In this document: positions 53,772 to 62,568 of the stretch, in pieces
Layout of the letters: every line of letters starts with the position of its first letter
How positions within the stretch are numbered: the stretch's first letter is position 1
Source of the DNA: Anaeromassilibacillus sp001305115
Lineage (GTDB): Bacteria > Bacillota > Clostridia > Oscillospirales > Acutalibacteraceae
Direction: 5' to 3'
Assembly (NCBI GenBank): GCA_042854365.1
Contig: AP031437.1
Span: 1,922,001-1,986,000, forward strand
Length of the DNA: 64,000 nucleotides
Notes under the pieces: model-generated
Told to the model about the DNA's origin: nothing
What the model saw: only the letters and a program-made list of their open reading frames with translations
Databases searched by the model: none
Position numbers and translations under genes: made by a program

Positions 53772-54638
53772 CTAAAATGGGACTTCGCTGTCCGGGTCCA
53801 CGAACAATTCACCTTTTCCCCAAGGAATTGTTTCGACTGCCTTGCTCTTCTCTATGTTATCAATAAACATGAGTGTGTCTGCAATTACCTTAATCGCATA
53901 CTCGGCTTCTGCCTTTTGCAAAAGTTGATTAGGATGAGCAGCACTTTTACTATTTCTTAAATCATTGTATTTGGTGAAGATATTGATGGTATTCCTTATT
54001 GCTACCACACAAAATTCGGATTCAAAGTAATTCTCTCGTTCATACCATCCTTTTAGTTTGGCAACAAGAGAATCAAGCGAATAATGATCGCCTTTTTCGT
54101 CAGCAATAGCAATTTCGTGTTTCTGGCAGATTTCTCGTATATACTTAGTCGCAAATGTATGGAGCCGATCTATGACCAATTCAGGCTTTCCTGCTTGGAC
54201 ATTTGACTCTATGTCACTTAATATTAGTTTTAGATCTGTAGATTCTTGTGCCGGTAAAGAAACTTCCGATGTTGATTGGAGCCGTTTAATTATATCTTCA
54301 ACCTGCCGATAGTCATAACTATCTTCATCGCTCCAATAATCAGTTCCCATTGCGAAACAAAAGTATTCAGACAATGAGCGCAAAAGCTTAGCAACAATTT
54401 GTGGGTTACAATCGCTCCAAATTTTCTCTACACATTTTTGCTGCGATAAATCTTTATATGGTTTATCTTTGTAAATATCTATACCGCAAGAGTCAAGAAT
54501 CAGTTGATGCGTAGTATTTTTGTTGTAAGTACCTCTATCGCTCCAAAACTTGAAGATATACCCACCAGATATTCCAAACAACCGACAGATTATTTGTTTT
54601 TCTATGAATGAAAGTGTACTGATATTATTTCGCCTCAT
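53772..54638 (-). CDS. Abortive-infection-like protein
   Basis: 288 residues. The N-terminal half is a helical domain (LSFIEKQIICRLFGISGGYI, SDRGTYNKNTTHQLILDSCG). The C-terminal ~150 residues resemble the Abi C-terminal domain: IDRLHTFATKYIREICQKHE, DSLVAKLKGWYERENYFESE and a motif like LRN...AHPNQL (NDLRNSKSAAHPNQLLQKAE). Proteins of this type stop phage growth by harming the infected cell. The RNLRN-xxxx-AH motif is also seen in HEPN-like RNases, so a nuclease is possible. It follows the restriction gene by 27 bases and is likely co-transcribed. Confidence 0.6.
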   Translation of the reverse strand: MRRNNISTLSFIEKQIICRLFGISGGYIFKFWSDRGTYNKNTTHQLILDSCGIDIYKDKPYKDLSQQKCVEKIWSDCNPQIVAKLLRSLSEYFCFAMGTDYWSDEDSYDYRQVEDIIKRLQSTSEVSLPAQESTDLKLILSDIESNVQAGKPELVIDRLHTFATKYIREICQKHEIAIADEKGDHYSLDSLVAKLKGWYERENYFESEFCVVAIRNTINIFTKYNDLRNSKSAAHPNQLLQKAEAEYAIKVIADTLMFIDNIEKSKAVETIPWGKGELFVDPDSEVPF

Positions 54639-54665
54639 TTCTTTAGTGGCATGGTAAACTTCGGC

Positions 54666-56678
54666 TTATTCTATAGAAAGTAAGCCGTCTGTAAACGCAG
54701 CCGGGTATGACAATCTCATAATAACTTTCTGGAACACAATGACATACGCATAAACTGTACCCTCACCAAACCGATCATGCAGCAGACTTTTGCCATCAGG
54801 GCAGAAACTCACCTCATCGGGTAACGATCGCAGATATGGCACTTCAACCGTTTTGGCAGGACATTCAGGAAAATTGGCCTCAAGCGCAACAACTTGTCCC
54901 TCTCCAAATGCTACATGGCGCACAATGGCCCCAGCCGGAACAAGAGGTGCTTCGGAGCCACTGTGGGCAACAATTCCATTGGTGATTTCAAGCGACTTTT
55001 GGGCAACAGTGGAGTCAATATACTGCTTCCAAGCTGGAGCCTCCAAAACATCTCTCCGGGATTCGCATTTTACAATCAAATCTCTGAGCTTTTCTGGAGT
55101 TGCCTTGTCCGCCTCAAACATTGCCACAAAGTATTTCTGAAACTGGCCCAGTGTCAGCGGCACAATATCCAGTCGTTGCTTGACATCACCCTTTGCATAC
55201 CAAATGCCGTGTCTAAATGTTTCTGCTGTGTTGGTATCTATCCGAACAGCAATAAACATACCATATACAGGCTTATCGTATTTCAGAACAGCATCGGAAA
55301 CATGCCGTCTGACAGGCTCCCCCTCCATCGCTTCTTGACGGGAGGATGTGGACATAGTAACCTCTGTCAAAATGGTAAAATCGTTAAATTCGCAATACAG
55401 ATCGCCTTTGCCACCGCCAGCAGCCGAAACAGGCATAAAGTCAGAATCCAGTTTGAATCCACGCACTTCATACGGCTTATTAACCATGTGATCAATCGCT
55501 AAGGCCGCACGCCAGAGTGTCCATTCGAGGTAGGCGGGAGTTTCATCCTTGGGAACCTCTATGGCGTTATCTTCGTCATAGACTAACTTTCCGCCGCCCT
55601 TTATCAGCAGAGTCATATAATCTCTGATTTCTTCCCACTGGTTGCACTGTTCGCTGGCATACTGAATTTCGTCTGTCTGGGAGAGGATATTTTCAAGTCT
55701 CTGCCGTGCGATATTGATTTCTGCAGGAGTATTCAGAGGCAGATCGGTGATGTCAAAGAGAATATGGCGCTCTTTCATCTGTTTGACCAGATCATCCAAC
55801 AGGGATTTGGCGACATCCACACTGTCCGTTGGCAGAGGCGCACCAGCGCAGAGCAGTCTGTACTGTTCCATAAGAGGTTTTGCGCTTGCGGTGGACTTTG
55901 CAAGTTTTTCTGCCAAGACATGCTTTGCGGGTACGATTATTAGACCTCTGCCTTTGCGTTGAAGCACACCAGAAATGCGGAGGTATCTCATATTCATATC
56001 GCTGTAATCCAAGAAATTATCTGGCTTTTTGTCGTAATTTTCACCTCGTTTGGCAATCTCCTTTTTGTCAAACGGGCGCTTCGCCGGAGCTGTAGCTCTA
56101 CGCTTTCGCAAATCAAGAATGTTGTCAACCACTTCTTCCAAGCTATAGCTGGGATTTGTGGTATGACCCCAAAGGGCAAATTCGATTCGACTAAGCTCAG
56201 ATGAACCAGTCCGCTTTTCAAGTTCCAGCATAATTGCCAAGAGCCATCTCAGCGGAGAGAAGTAATGCACGCCATCCGGCATAGGAAATTGCTCCACGCT
56301 CATCGCCCGTAAAAAGCATTCTTGCATTGCTGGATATGTGTCCGCTTTTAAGAACGACCTGCCAAAAGGTGTAATATCGTCAAGTGGGCCTAAATCTTCT
56401 TGACGACCATCTTTTTTCTGAACCTGAGGATAAATCAGACCGTTTTTCGCAAACATCAACCGCCATTTACGAGCATGACTGCCGGAGCTGTCCTTGCCCT
56501 CTTCGTTTTGAATAATGCCCTTTTCATCAAGCAGATTCATAAATCCAAGTTCGTTATCACGGCCATGAAGATGCCCAACAAATGCAGAGTTGGCAAATAC
56601 AGAAAATCCTTCTTGGATTCGATTGGGATTACGCAGGCCAGTATTGCCCACCAGCCATATTTTGATTTGTTCGCTCAT
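54666..56678 (-). CDS. AlwI-family type IIS restriction endonuclease
   Basis: 670 residues from ATG 56678 (MSEQIKIWLVGNTGLRNPNR), behind AGGGGG. Opening WLVGNTGLRNPNRIQEG, the middle ITPFGRSFL and LRWLLAIMLELE, and a PD-(D/E)xK-like centre GGGKGDLYCEFNDFTILTEV followed by T (residues ~455-475) match the AlwI/MlyI/N.BstNBI family. Members bind short asymmetric sites such as GGATC or GAGTC and cut a few bases to one side. The C-terminal ~120 residues (ATVAH...HVAFGEGQVVAL, HDRFGEGTVYAY) are two repeat-like strands not usual in the family. Begins 14 bases after the methylase stop. Confidence 0.82.
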   Translation of the reverse strand: MSEQIKIWLVGNTGLRNPNRIQEGFSVFANSAFVGHLHGRDNELGFMNLLDEKGIIQNEEGKDSSGSHARKWRLMFAKNGLIYPQVQKKDGRQEDLGPLDDITPFGRSFLKADTYPAMQECFLRAMSVEQFPMPDGVHYFSPLRWLLAIMLELEKRTGSSELSRIEFALWGHTTNPSYSLEEVVDNILDLRKRRATAPAKRPFDKKEIAKRGENYDKKPDNFLDYSDMNMRYLRISGVLQRKGRGLIIVPAKHVLAEKLAKSTASAKPLMEQYRLLCAGAPLPTDSVDVAKSLLDDLVKQMKERHILFDITDLPLNTPAEINIARQRLENILSQTDEIQYASEQCNQWEEIRDYMTLLIKGGGKLVYDEDNAIEVPKDETPAYLEWTLWRAALAIDHMVNKPYEVRGFKLDSDFMPVSAAGGGKGDLYCEFNDFTILTEVTMSTSSRQEAMEGEPVRRHVSDAVLKYDKPVYGMFIAVRIDTNTAETFRHGIWYAKGDVKQRLDIVPLTLGQFQKYFVAMFEADKATPEKLRDLIVKCESRRDVLEAPAWKQYIDSTVAQKSLEITNGIVAHSGSEAPLVPAGAIVRHVAFGEGQVVALEANFPECPAKTVEVPYLRSLPDEVSFCPDGKSLLHDRFGEGTVYAYVIVFQKVIMRLSYPAAFTDGLLSIE

Positions 56679-56692
56679 ACGAAAGCCCCCTA

Positions 56693-58588
56693 TCAATATC
56701 CAACAAAAAGGTATTCCTGTACGGTATTCCTGTGGGTTTTTGCCTCATTCTGATTACCAAAGGAATATTTGTAATCTACAGGTATAACCTCTACATGAGA
56801 TTTATATTTAGCCATGATCGCTACCATTTCATCCTGTGTAGGCAAGCTGTTTGAGGAATAGGACACAATGAGGATGCTGCTTGCAAACTTCTTGAACAGA
56901 CGATCAAACGCATCTGCTGCACCTTTTCTGGTAGAGAATGGCGTGGGATAAGACTTGAATTTTTTCGTCTGCGTATGCTCCTGAATCTCTACGCCTTTCC
57001 AGTCACGGGCAAGTCCTTCTACAAAATGGTATCTACGGACATACTCATTATCAGAGAGCGGCGAATAATACGGGGGGTCGATGTATACCAAATCTGCCTG
57101 TTCCACTCTCAAATCCATTGCATCGCCATGCTTAGAGCGATTGATTTTTCCATTGTCAAAGACGGCCATGTTGACAGCTTCGACAGCCTCCAAAAACTGC
57201 TGTGCAAGCGTTTTCTGTAAATCCTTGCGACCATCATTATATCTCTGTCCGGTGTAGGTAAAAATACCACGAGGACGCTTTTTGGTGCAAGCACGAATCA
57301 GCGCAGTCATTGCGATGGCGTGCTTGTATTGATCCCGGATTGCAGCGACATTTGTACGCAAGGTGTCGATCAAATCATTTTCTTCATCCGTATAATAAAG
57401 GTCTTTGAAAGTTGAAGCTACAAAATGATCGGATTCCTTATGAGCAACAAGTAATTCTTTAGCCTCATCCATTGGCAGTGTGACCAAGTTGTTCTCAATC
57501 ATTGCCTTTGTAAATGTGGCAGACATCGCCATATAGTCATTGCTGACTACTGCCTTGCCCTGCGCTTTGAACATATAACCAACAATGCCAGAGCCAGAGA
57601 AAAGGTCAACAACGGTATTTACATCAAACTGTGATGCCACAGACCATATTTCAGAGAGCAGTTTGCTCTTAGACCCCATAAAGCGAGTGGGAGGATATGC
57701 TGCAACCTGTTTGGGTAATGGTTGTGGGAGCAACTTAATCAAAGTGCGCTGCTTCGGAGGAATCGTAACAATGACATCTTCGCCTTTCCGAGTGCTGCCA
57801 TTGCAGGAAATATGGCGTTTGGTCTGAATAACATCAATCGTAAATGGTGTATACAGTTCATGTACCAGCGGGTGGTTTGAGTTTGTCAAGATGATATGGC
57901 AACCACTTTCGTGTAAGGTCATAACCATCTTGGCAAGCTCAATATGATCTTCTTCGTAAAACTGTTCCTTTGTGTACCGCTTGAAATCAGCATACTCAGA
58001 GATTGGCAGATAGGGAGGGTCAAGGAAGATAAAATCTCCGGCCTGAGCATAATGTTCCAGAACCAAAAGATAATCGCCGCAAATGATGTCAGCCTTCTGC
58101 AAGGCTTTTGAGGCTGCTCTCAGACCATCTTCATCACAAATTTTAGGATTTTTATATTTTCCGTAAGGAACATTAAACTGGCCTTGTTTATTGACACGAT
58201 ACAAGCCATTAAAGCAAGTCCTATTCAGAAAGATCGTTCTTGCAGCGGCTTCTGCCTGAGGCAGTTTTGTCCAGTCCATTTCTCGAACCGCATAGAACAT
58301 TTCCGAAGTGTTTTCGTATGTTCTCAAATAATAAATAACATTTTCAACATGATTGGCAATTTGCCGATACATATTGATAAGTTCAGGATTGCTGTCTGCA
58401 ATAATTGCGTTCTCCGGCTGCAATGCAAAGAACATCGCACCGCCCCCAAAGAACGGTTCAATATACCGACCATAAGAGGCTGGTACTTTGGGTAACAGAT
58501 CACCTAACATCTGTGTCTTTCCACCAGCCCATTTCAAAACGGGCTTGGCTTGAACAGATGCTAATTTTTTAACTACTTGTTCTGCCAA
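56693..58588 (-). CDS. Two-domain adenine DNA methyltransferase (FokI-type)
   Basis: 631 residues made of two D12-class N6-adenine methylases. Domain 1 (1-280): AdoMet motif LKWAGGKTQMLGDLLPKVP then YIEPFFGGGAMFFAL; catalytic FLDPPYLP. Domain 2 (300-631): PPTRFMGSKSKLLSEIW, VVDLFSGSGIVGYMF; catalytic YIDPPYYSP. One domain per strand is the arrangement needed to protect an asymmetric type IIS site, as in M.FokI. The matching nuclease follows. Upstream is the C-type regulator (15-base gap). Confidence 0.88.
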   Translation of the reverse strand: MAEQVVKKLASVQAKPVLKWAGGKTQMLGDLLPKVPASYGRYIEPFFGGGAMFFALQPENAIIADSNPELINMYRQIANHVENVIYYLRTYENTSEMFYAVREMDWTKLPQAEAAARTIFLNRTCFNGLYRVNKQGQFNVPYGKYKNPKICDEDGLRAASKALQKADIICGDYLLVLEHYAQAGDFIFLDPPYLPISEYADFKRYTKEQFYEEDHIELAKMVMTLHESGCHIILTNSNHPLVHELYTPFTIDVIQTKRHISCNGSTRKGEDVIVTIPPKQRTLIKLLPQPLPKQVAAYPPTRFMGSKSKLLSEIWSVASQFDVNTVVDLFSGSGIVGYMFKAQGKAVVSNDYMAMSATFTKAMIENNLVTLPMDEAKELLVAHKESDHFVASTFKDLYYTDEENDLIDTLRTNVAAIRDQYKHAIAMTALIRACTKKRPRGIFTYTGQRYNDGRKDLQKTLAQQFLEAVEAVNMAVFDNGKINRSKHGDAMDLRVEQADLVYIDPPYYSPLSDNEYVRRYHFVEGLARDWKGVEIQEHTQTKKFKSYPTPFSTRKGAADAFDRLFKKFASSILIVSYSSNSLPTQDEMVAIMAKYKSHVEVIPVDYKYSFGNQNEAKTHRNTVQEYLFVGY

Positions 58589-58603
58589 TGTACTCGCCTC
58601 CTT

Positions 58604-58816
58604 TTACTTGGAATTTTCAGGAGTCAATTCCATAATATCGCCAATATCGCATTGCAGTGCGGTACAGATTTTCACCAGCACATCAGTTGTAACATTCTCG
58701 TTTTTGCCGAGTTTTGCCATGGAAGCATGACTGATTCCGGCAGCGGCACACAGGTCTTTTTTCTTCATGTCTTTGTCGATCAACAGTTTCCACAGTTTCT
58801 TATAACTAACAGCCAT
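58604..58816 (-). CDS. XRE-family controller (C-protein-like) of the restriction system
   Basis: 70 residues from ATG 58816 (MAVSYKKLWKLLIDKDMKKK) with GGAG 8 bases upstream. It is a bare Cro/CI helix-turn-helix (KDLCAAAGISHASMAKLGKN, ENVTTDVLVKICTALQCDIG). A small XRE protein directly ahead of methylase and nuclease genes is the typical place of a C protein that delays nuclease expression. Gene order C-M-R on one strand supports it. It could also be a general repressor of the element. Confidence 0.75.
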   Translation of the reverse strand: MAVSYKKLWKLLIDKDMKKKDLCAAAGISHASMAKLGKNENVTTDVLVKICTALQCDIGDIMELTPENSK

Positions 58817-58890
58817 CTTCTCCACTCCATTAGCAAATCTCACGCACCGGGATTGCTGAATATAATTCTGCGCTCGCTGAATTTAAGGAT

Positions 58891-58919
58891 AGTATAGCAC
58901 ATTTGGATTCATAGCTCAA
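58891..58919 (-). promoter_or_regulatory. Promoter of the restriction-modification operon
   Basis: Minus strand: TTGAGC (plus 58914-58919), 17-base spacer, TATACT (plus 58891-58896), about 75 bases ahead of the C-protein ATG. Confidence 0.65.
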
Positions 58920-58997
58920 TAGTGAAATTGTAAACTCTCATTCATCCAAATAAAAACGCCGCCCGCAGGATTTCTCCCACGGGCGGCGGATGTAGGG

Positions 58998-59297
58998 TTA
59001 CTCCTCTTTTGTTTTCAGATTTACGGTGTGCTTCTTCGCCAGTTCTCCGGCAGCCTTGCGGCGTTCCTCGCTGTACGGTGCGGTCAGCTTGAACCCAAAT
59101 CTTCCTTTGCGGATTTCAAAGGTCATACAGCCCATCTCGTCATCGTCAATCAGCCTGCACTCGCTGGGGTACTGTGCGGCATACCTGGTCAGCCTGTTTT
59201 TGAGATCAGTGTTGTAAGTACAGACCTCAATGATGGGGCTGTCCTCGTTAAAATAGATATTCGTAGCCTTTTGCTTCTTGGAAAGACCTGTTTTCAT
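58998..59297 (-). CDS. Small conserved mobile-element protein
   Basis: 99 residues from ATG 59297 (MKTGLSKKQKATNIYFNEDS), behind AGGAGG; a longer frame to 59327 has no ribosome site. I recall this type (SKKQ-x-ATN-x-x-x-NEDS start, DDDEMGCMTFEIRKGRFGFK centre, APYSEERR end) next to relaxase genes of Firmicute mobilizable elements, with no assigned function. Basic, soluble. It lies downstream of the relaxase gene. Confidence 0.65.
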   Translation of the reverse strand: MKTGLSKKQKATNIYFNEDSPIIEVCTYNTDLKNRLTRYAAQYPSECRLIDDDEMGCMTFEIRKGRFGFKLTAPYSEERRKAAGELAKKHTVNLKTKEE

Positions 59298-59442
59298 AAT
59301 ACCTCCTGATTTCCGTAAGTTTTTCACGGCTCAACAGCCGCAAAAGTGGGTGCATTTTCCGCTGGAAAACATCCGAATGGTGTAGGCTTCATTCAGAACG
59401 CACCCAGCAGATATTTTCTGCTTTTTCCGGCTCTACACGGAA

Positions 59443-60708
59443 TCAGCGAGCATCATCCCTTGAATGGGTTTTCACACGCCCTGTGCCGAATAAATGCCAC
59501 AGATTTTGTCTGTCAATCACGCTTTCGTATTGCTGGACTTTCCTTCGCAATTCCTCATTTTCATGCTCCAAGCCAACTGAGTTCAGCTTGCTGCGGACGG
59601 ACTTGTACTTGGACAGCTCAGCGATCAAAGTAGCCACCTGTGCTCTCAACTCACCAATCAGCTTGTGGGCGGCACCCAACGCCTTTTGCAGCTTGGATTC
59701 TCGCTTCTCCTGAGCATAGTATTTCTTGGCGGCAGTAGCCAGCGTTTCGTACTCTGACTTTTCAATAGATACCCTTGATGCGGAAAGCATGACAGGCTTG
59801 GCTTCAATTTTGTCAATGCTCTCGATGTCCACCTTCTTCTGCTTGATCTCTTCAATTTTCTTATCCAAAGCTGCCGCTTCTGCTGCTTTCTGCTGGGTCT
59901 GCTCGGTGAGACAGGCAAGGCGCTCCTGTTCCCGTTCCACCTTGAACTGGGTGACGGTCAGGTGTTCCTCCGAACTCCTACGCTCGCCCCGTTCCACATC
60001 GGTATATCCGGCAGCCTTCATGTGGTGGAAAAAATCGTCCTGCAACACCGAATAGGATTTTTTCAGAACCGGCTTACCGGACTTGGAGCGCAGCACCTGC
60101 CCATCATCGTCCTGCGCCGGTTTGGATGCCCATTTTTTACTCATGCTGACCTGCATGATACGCTCCTTGACTGTTCCTACCAGCGATTTGTCCTTGCAGC
60201 GTTTTGACCAGCGGATTTCCTTCTCCACTACCGGGACATAGACCACATGAAGGTGGTAGTGGTACACATCCCGCCCCAACGCCTCGGACATGGCCCGGTT
60301 GCGTTCATCGGCGTGCATGACTGCCGACAGGATATACTGCTCGCCACCCACGATTTTAATTGCGCTCTGGTAGGCGTCATGGTAAAATTGTTTTGCGAAA
60401 TCATAACCGCCGTGGTTGTAGAAATAAGCGGAATTGACATCAAAAATCAGTTCGCCGAACTTTTCCGCATCGGCTTTCAGACCACGGGTAGAAATTATGC
60501 CGTCTGCCACCATCTGATCGAACATGGCGGTGTAGCTGCCTGCCGGTGTTTTGAAATGGACATTCATGCACTGTCTTTCCGGCACAATATCCTGATTGAC
60601 ATAGCTCTCTTTTTCCCGCTCATTGTGAGCCTGAGCGTTCATTACTTTGTCGGTTGTCATTCTCATATTTCTTGCGCTGGTACGGTGAACACCATCGCCT
60701 CTTGCCAT
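59443..60708 (-). CDS. MobV-family relaxase (plasmid recombination enzyme type)
   Basis: 421 residues from ATG 60708 (MARGDGVHRTSARNMRMTTD), with AGGAGG 9 bases upstream. The frame extends further to 61128 but that part is oriT-like DNA without a start signal. Motifs: HNEREKESYVNQDIVPERQC (N-terminal HN-x-R with Asn/Asp), VMHADERN (motif III) and the His pair in DVYHYHLHVVYVPVV. Residues ~290-420 are coiled coil (REQERLACLTEQTQQKAAEA, KLIGELRAQVATLIAELSKY). It nicks its oriT and pilots the strand during mobilization by a helper conjugation system. MobC and a likely oriT are close by. Confidence 0.88.
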   Translation of the reverse strand: MARGDGVHRTSARNMRMTTDKVMNAQAHNEREKESYVNQDIVPERQCMNVHFKTPAGSYTAMFDQMVADGIISTRGLKADAEKFGELIFDVNSAYFYNHGGYDFAKQFYHDAYQSAIKIVGGEQYILSAVMHADERNRAMSEALGRDVYHYHLHVVYVPVVEKEIRWSKRCKDKSLVGTVKERIMQVSMSKKWASKPAQDDDGQVLRSKSGKPVLKKSYSVLQDDFFHHMKAAGYTDVERGERRSSEEHLTVTQFKVEREQERLACLTEQTQQKAAEAAALDKKIEEIKQKKVDIESIDKIEAKPVMLSASRVSIEKSEYETLATAAKKYYAQEKRESKLQKALGAAHKLIGELRAQVATLIAELSKYKSVRSKLNSVGLEHENEELRRKVQQYESVIDRQNLWHLFGTGRVKTHSRDDAR

Positions 60709-60756
60709 AGGCATTTTCCTCCTGTAATTTTCGTCAGTGGTACGGGGTAGCGTTTC

Positions 60757-61069
60757 GGGGAACACTTCTGCGGAAGTGTAATAACCCACTATGATACTTT
60801 CATCCTGCGGCTGCAAAGTATCGTGGGCTCTCCGAGGGGGTATGCGGCATCTGCGGATGCCTCTGCTATTTTTGCGGCTTGCTGGTGTAGCCACAATCCG
60901 CAAAAACAGCGTGGACAGCAGCTTGTTCGCAAATCGTATTTGCTCGCAATCTTCCGCCCACATCCATCTCAAAATCTGCGGATTTTTCGATGGGGACGGG
61001 AGCTGCGTGGGGAGCGCAGACAAACCTTTCTGCTTTGTCTGCCAGCCACAGGAGCGTGGCACGCTCCTG
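60757..61069. other. Candidate oriT: cluster of inverted repeats upstream of the relaxase gene
   Basis: Five or more inverted repeats in 310 bases: ACACTTC/GAAGTGT (about 60762-60779), GGCATC/GATGCC (60846-60861), TTTTTGCGG/CCGCAAAAA (about 60869-60906), GCAGACAAA/TTTGTCTGC (61016-61024/61034-61042) and CAGGAGCGTG/CACGCTCCTG (61049-61058/61060-61069). No ribosome site or credible frame covers it. Multi-hairpin DNA just ahead of a relaxase start is where a transfer origin is expected. Confidence 0.5.
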
Positions 61070-61192
61070 TTATCGCTCCCAGGGAGAGGTAGTCCAGCGG
61101 TAGCTTTCGGGTACGCCCCGGCGGTCAAGATACGCCTTCCTCGCCTGTTCCCGCTGTTCCCCGGTGGGTGCGGTTTTGTATTGCGAATAGAG

Positions 61193-61324
61193 CTAGCGGC
61201 TCAGCATGGCGTCCAGCTTTTGCTCCAGTCCCCGCCGGATGTCCTCTTCAAAATCTTCCTCGCCGTTCAGATGATACAACACCAGATCCACGAACAGGTC
61301 ATAGGGGATTTGCACATTTTTCAT
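61193..61324 (-). CDS. Small mobile-element protein cut short by an amber codon
   Basis: 43 residues from ATG 61324 (MKNVQIPYDLFVDLVLYHLN, ending LEQKLDAMLSR) with GGAAAGGA 9 bases upstream. The frame hits TAG, then continues open as LYSQYKTAPTGEQREQARKA, YLDRRGVPESYRW to TAA at 61070-61072. I recall homologues (often annotated complexin-like) that read straight through this point with Glu, giving about 84 residues. So this is a truncated product or a suppressed amber. The distal part would overlap the CAGGAGCGTG palindrome. Confidence 0.65.
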   Translation of the reverse strand: MKNVQIPYDLFVDLVLYHLNGEEDFEEDIRRGLEQKLDAMLSR

Positions 61325-61410
61325 CGGCTTCATTCCTTTCCGTGACGGTCGTGACGATGGTGACGGTGTTTGAGACACCGCCTGAATCACCGTCACGACC
61401 GTCACCATCG

Positions 61411-62568
61411 TCACGCTTTCTCCGAAACATGGGTCAGCGTGATCTTCCTTCCGGCGTGATTTCTGGCGTTTTCATACTGAACGCCATATTCCTCAAACAG
61501 CCTCCCGGCGTTTACATTCAGGTGTTTGGTCAGAGTGTTGGGCTGCATACCGGCTTGGAGCGCCGTTGCCAACTCCGTGGGGCTTCCGCACCACGGCTCC
61601 GTTACCAGCTTTGCCACGGCTTCCAAAATCGGGTCAGGCGGTTCTTTGTGAAGCTCGTTTTCCATGCGCTCCAATTCCCAAATCTGTGTTTCAGGGTCTT
61701 TTTTCAGATAGAGAATCTGGTCTTGCTGATCCCGCCCCACCACATCAATGGTTGCTTCCAGCGCCGTCCGTTTTTTCTTCTGCATCAGCAGAGAGCCATC
61801 GGCGCAGCCCAGCAGCCCCGTGGTGCCGGAGATCATTTCAAAAGCGTCTCCGGCGGGCTGCTTTCGGGTGTGGTGAACAGTCAGCACACAGATACCGTAT
61901 CTGTCTGCAAACGCCTTCAGTTTCCCGATAATCTCGTAGTCGCTGGCATAGCTGTACGCTTCGCCGCCGGTCTCCCGAATTTTCTGCATGGTGTCGATGA
62001 TGATGAGTTTGGTGTCCGGGTGCTCCCGCATAAAATTGGCAAGCTGTTCATCCAAACCGTTTCCAACCTTCCCAGCCGCCGTTGCAAAGTGGAGATCGGA
62101 TGTATCTTCCACGCCATACATCCTGAACATCCGGCTCTGGATGCGCTGGAAATCATCTTCGAGGGCGAGATACAACACAGTTCCCTGATGCACTTCGTAC
62201 TCCCATAATTTCCTACCTGTACTGACATGGTAGGCGATCTGCGCCACCAGAAAGGATTTTCCGATTTTAGGAGCGCCAGCAAGGATATATGCCCCAGCAT
62301 GGAGCAGCCCCTCGATGATTGGGGGCCTGCTCCTGTAAGTGGTCTGGTACAGCTCGGTCATGGAGACTGTGTGCAGATACTGCGGGTCGGTCATACGCTG
62401 CATCCTGCGGTACATTTCTTCCAGAGATTGCTCGGAATTTTCAATTTCCTCATTGATTTCCCGCTCCGAAGTGGGTATACTATTCACAGTGGATTTTTGA
62501 ATGGACTGCCTTTCATCTGCGCCAACAGATGTTGTAAGGGCAGTCTTTTCTTTTGCTTCATTCGCCAT
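61411..62568 (-). CDS. RepA/KaiC-like AAA ATPase of the mobilizable element
   Basis: 385 residues from ATG 62568 (MANEAKEKTALTTSVGADER), with GGGAGGA 9 bases upstream. Walker A in GAYILAGAPKIGKSFLVAQI; ALEDDFQRIQSRMFRMYG; Walker B KLIIIDTMQKIRE; then VLTVHHTRKQPAGDAFEMIS and GTTGLLGCADGSLLMQKKKR. This is the hexameric RepA-type helicase/AAA fold. The C-terminal ~130 residues (LWELERMENELHKEPPDPIL...) are conserved in the two broken copies. Probably needed for replication of the excised element. Overlaps mobC by 11 bases. Confidence 0.85.
   Translation of the reverse strand: MANEAKEKTALTTSVGADERQSIQKSTVNSIPTSEREINEEIENSEQSLEEMYRRMQRMTDPQYLHTVSMTELYQTTYRSRPPIIEGLLHAGAYILAGAPKIGKSFLVAQIAYHVSTGRKLWEYEVHQGTVLYLALEDDFQRIQSRMFRMYGVEDTSDLHFATAAGKVGNGLDEQLANFMREHPDTKLIIIDTMQKIRETGGEAYSYASDYEIIGKLKAFADRYGICVLTVHHTRKQPAGDAFEMISGTTGLLGCADGSLLMQKKKRTALEATIDVVGRDQQDQILYLKKDPETQIWELERMENELHKEPPDPILEAVAKLVTEPWCGSPTELATALQAGMQPNTLTKHLNVNAGRLFEEYGVQYENARNHAGRKITLTHVSEKA

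Noticed and set aside
60709..61128. N-terminal extension of the relaxase by 140 codons
   Set aside because: The stretch is hairpin-rich oriT-like DNA, has no ribosome site, and the relaxase motifs begin after ATG 60708.
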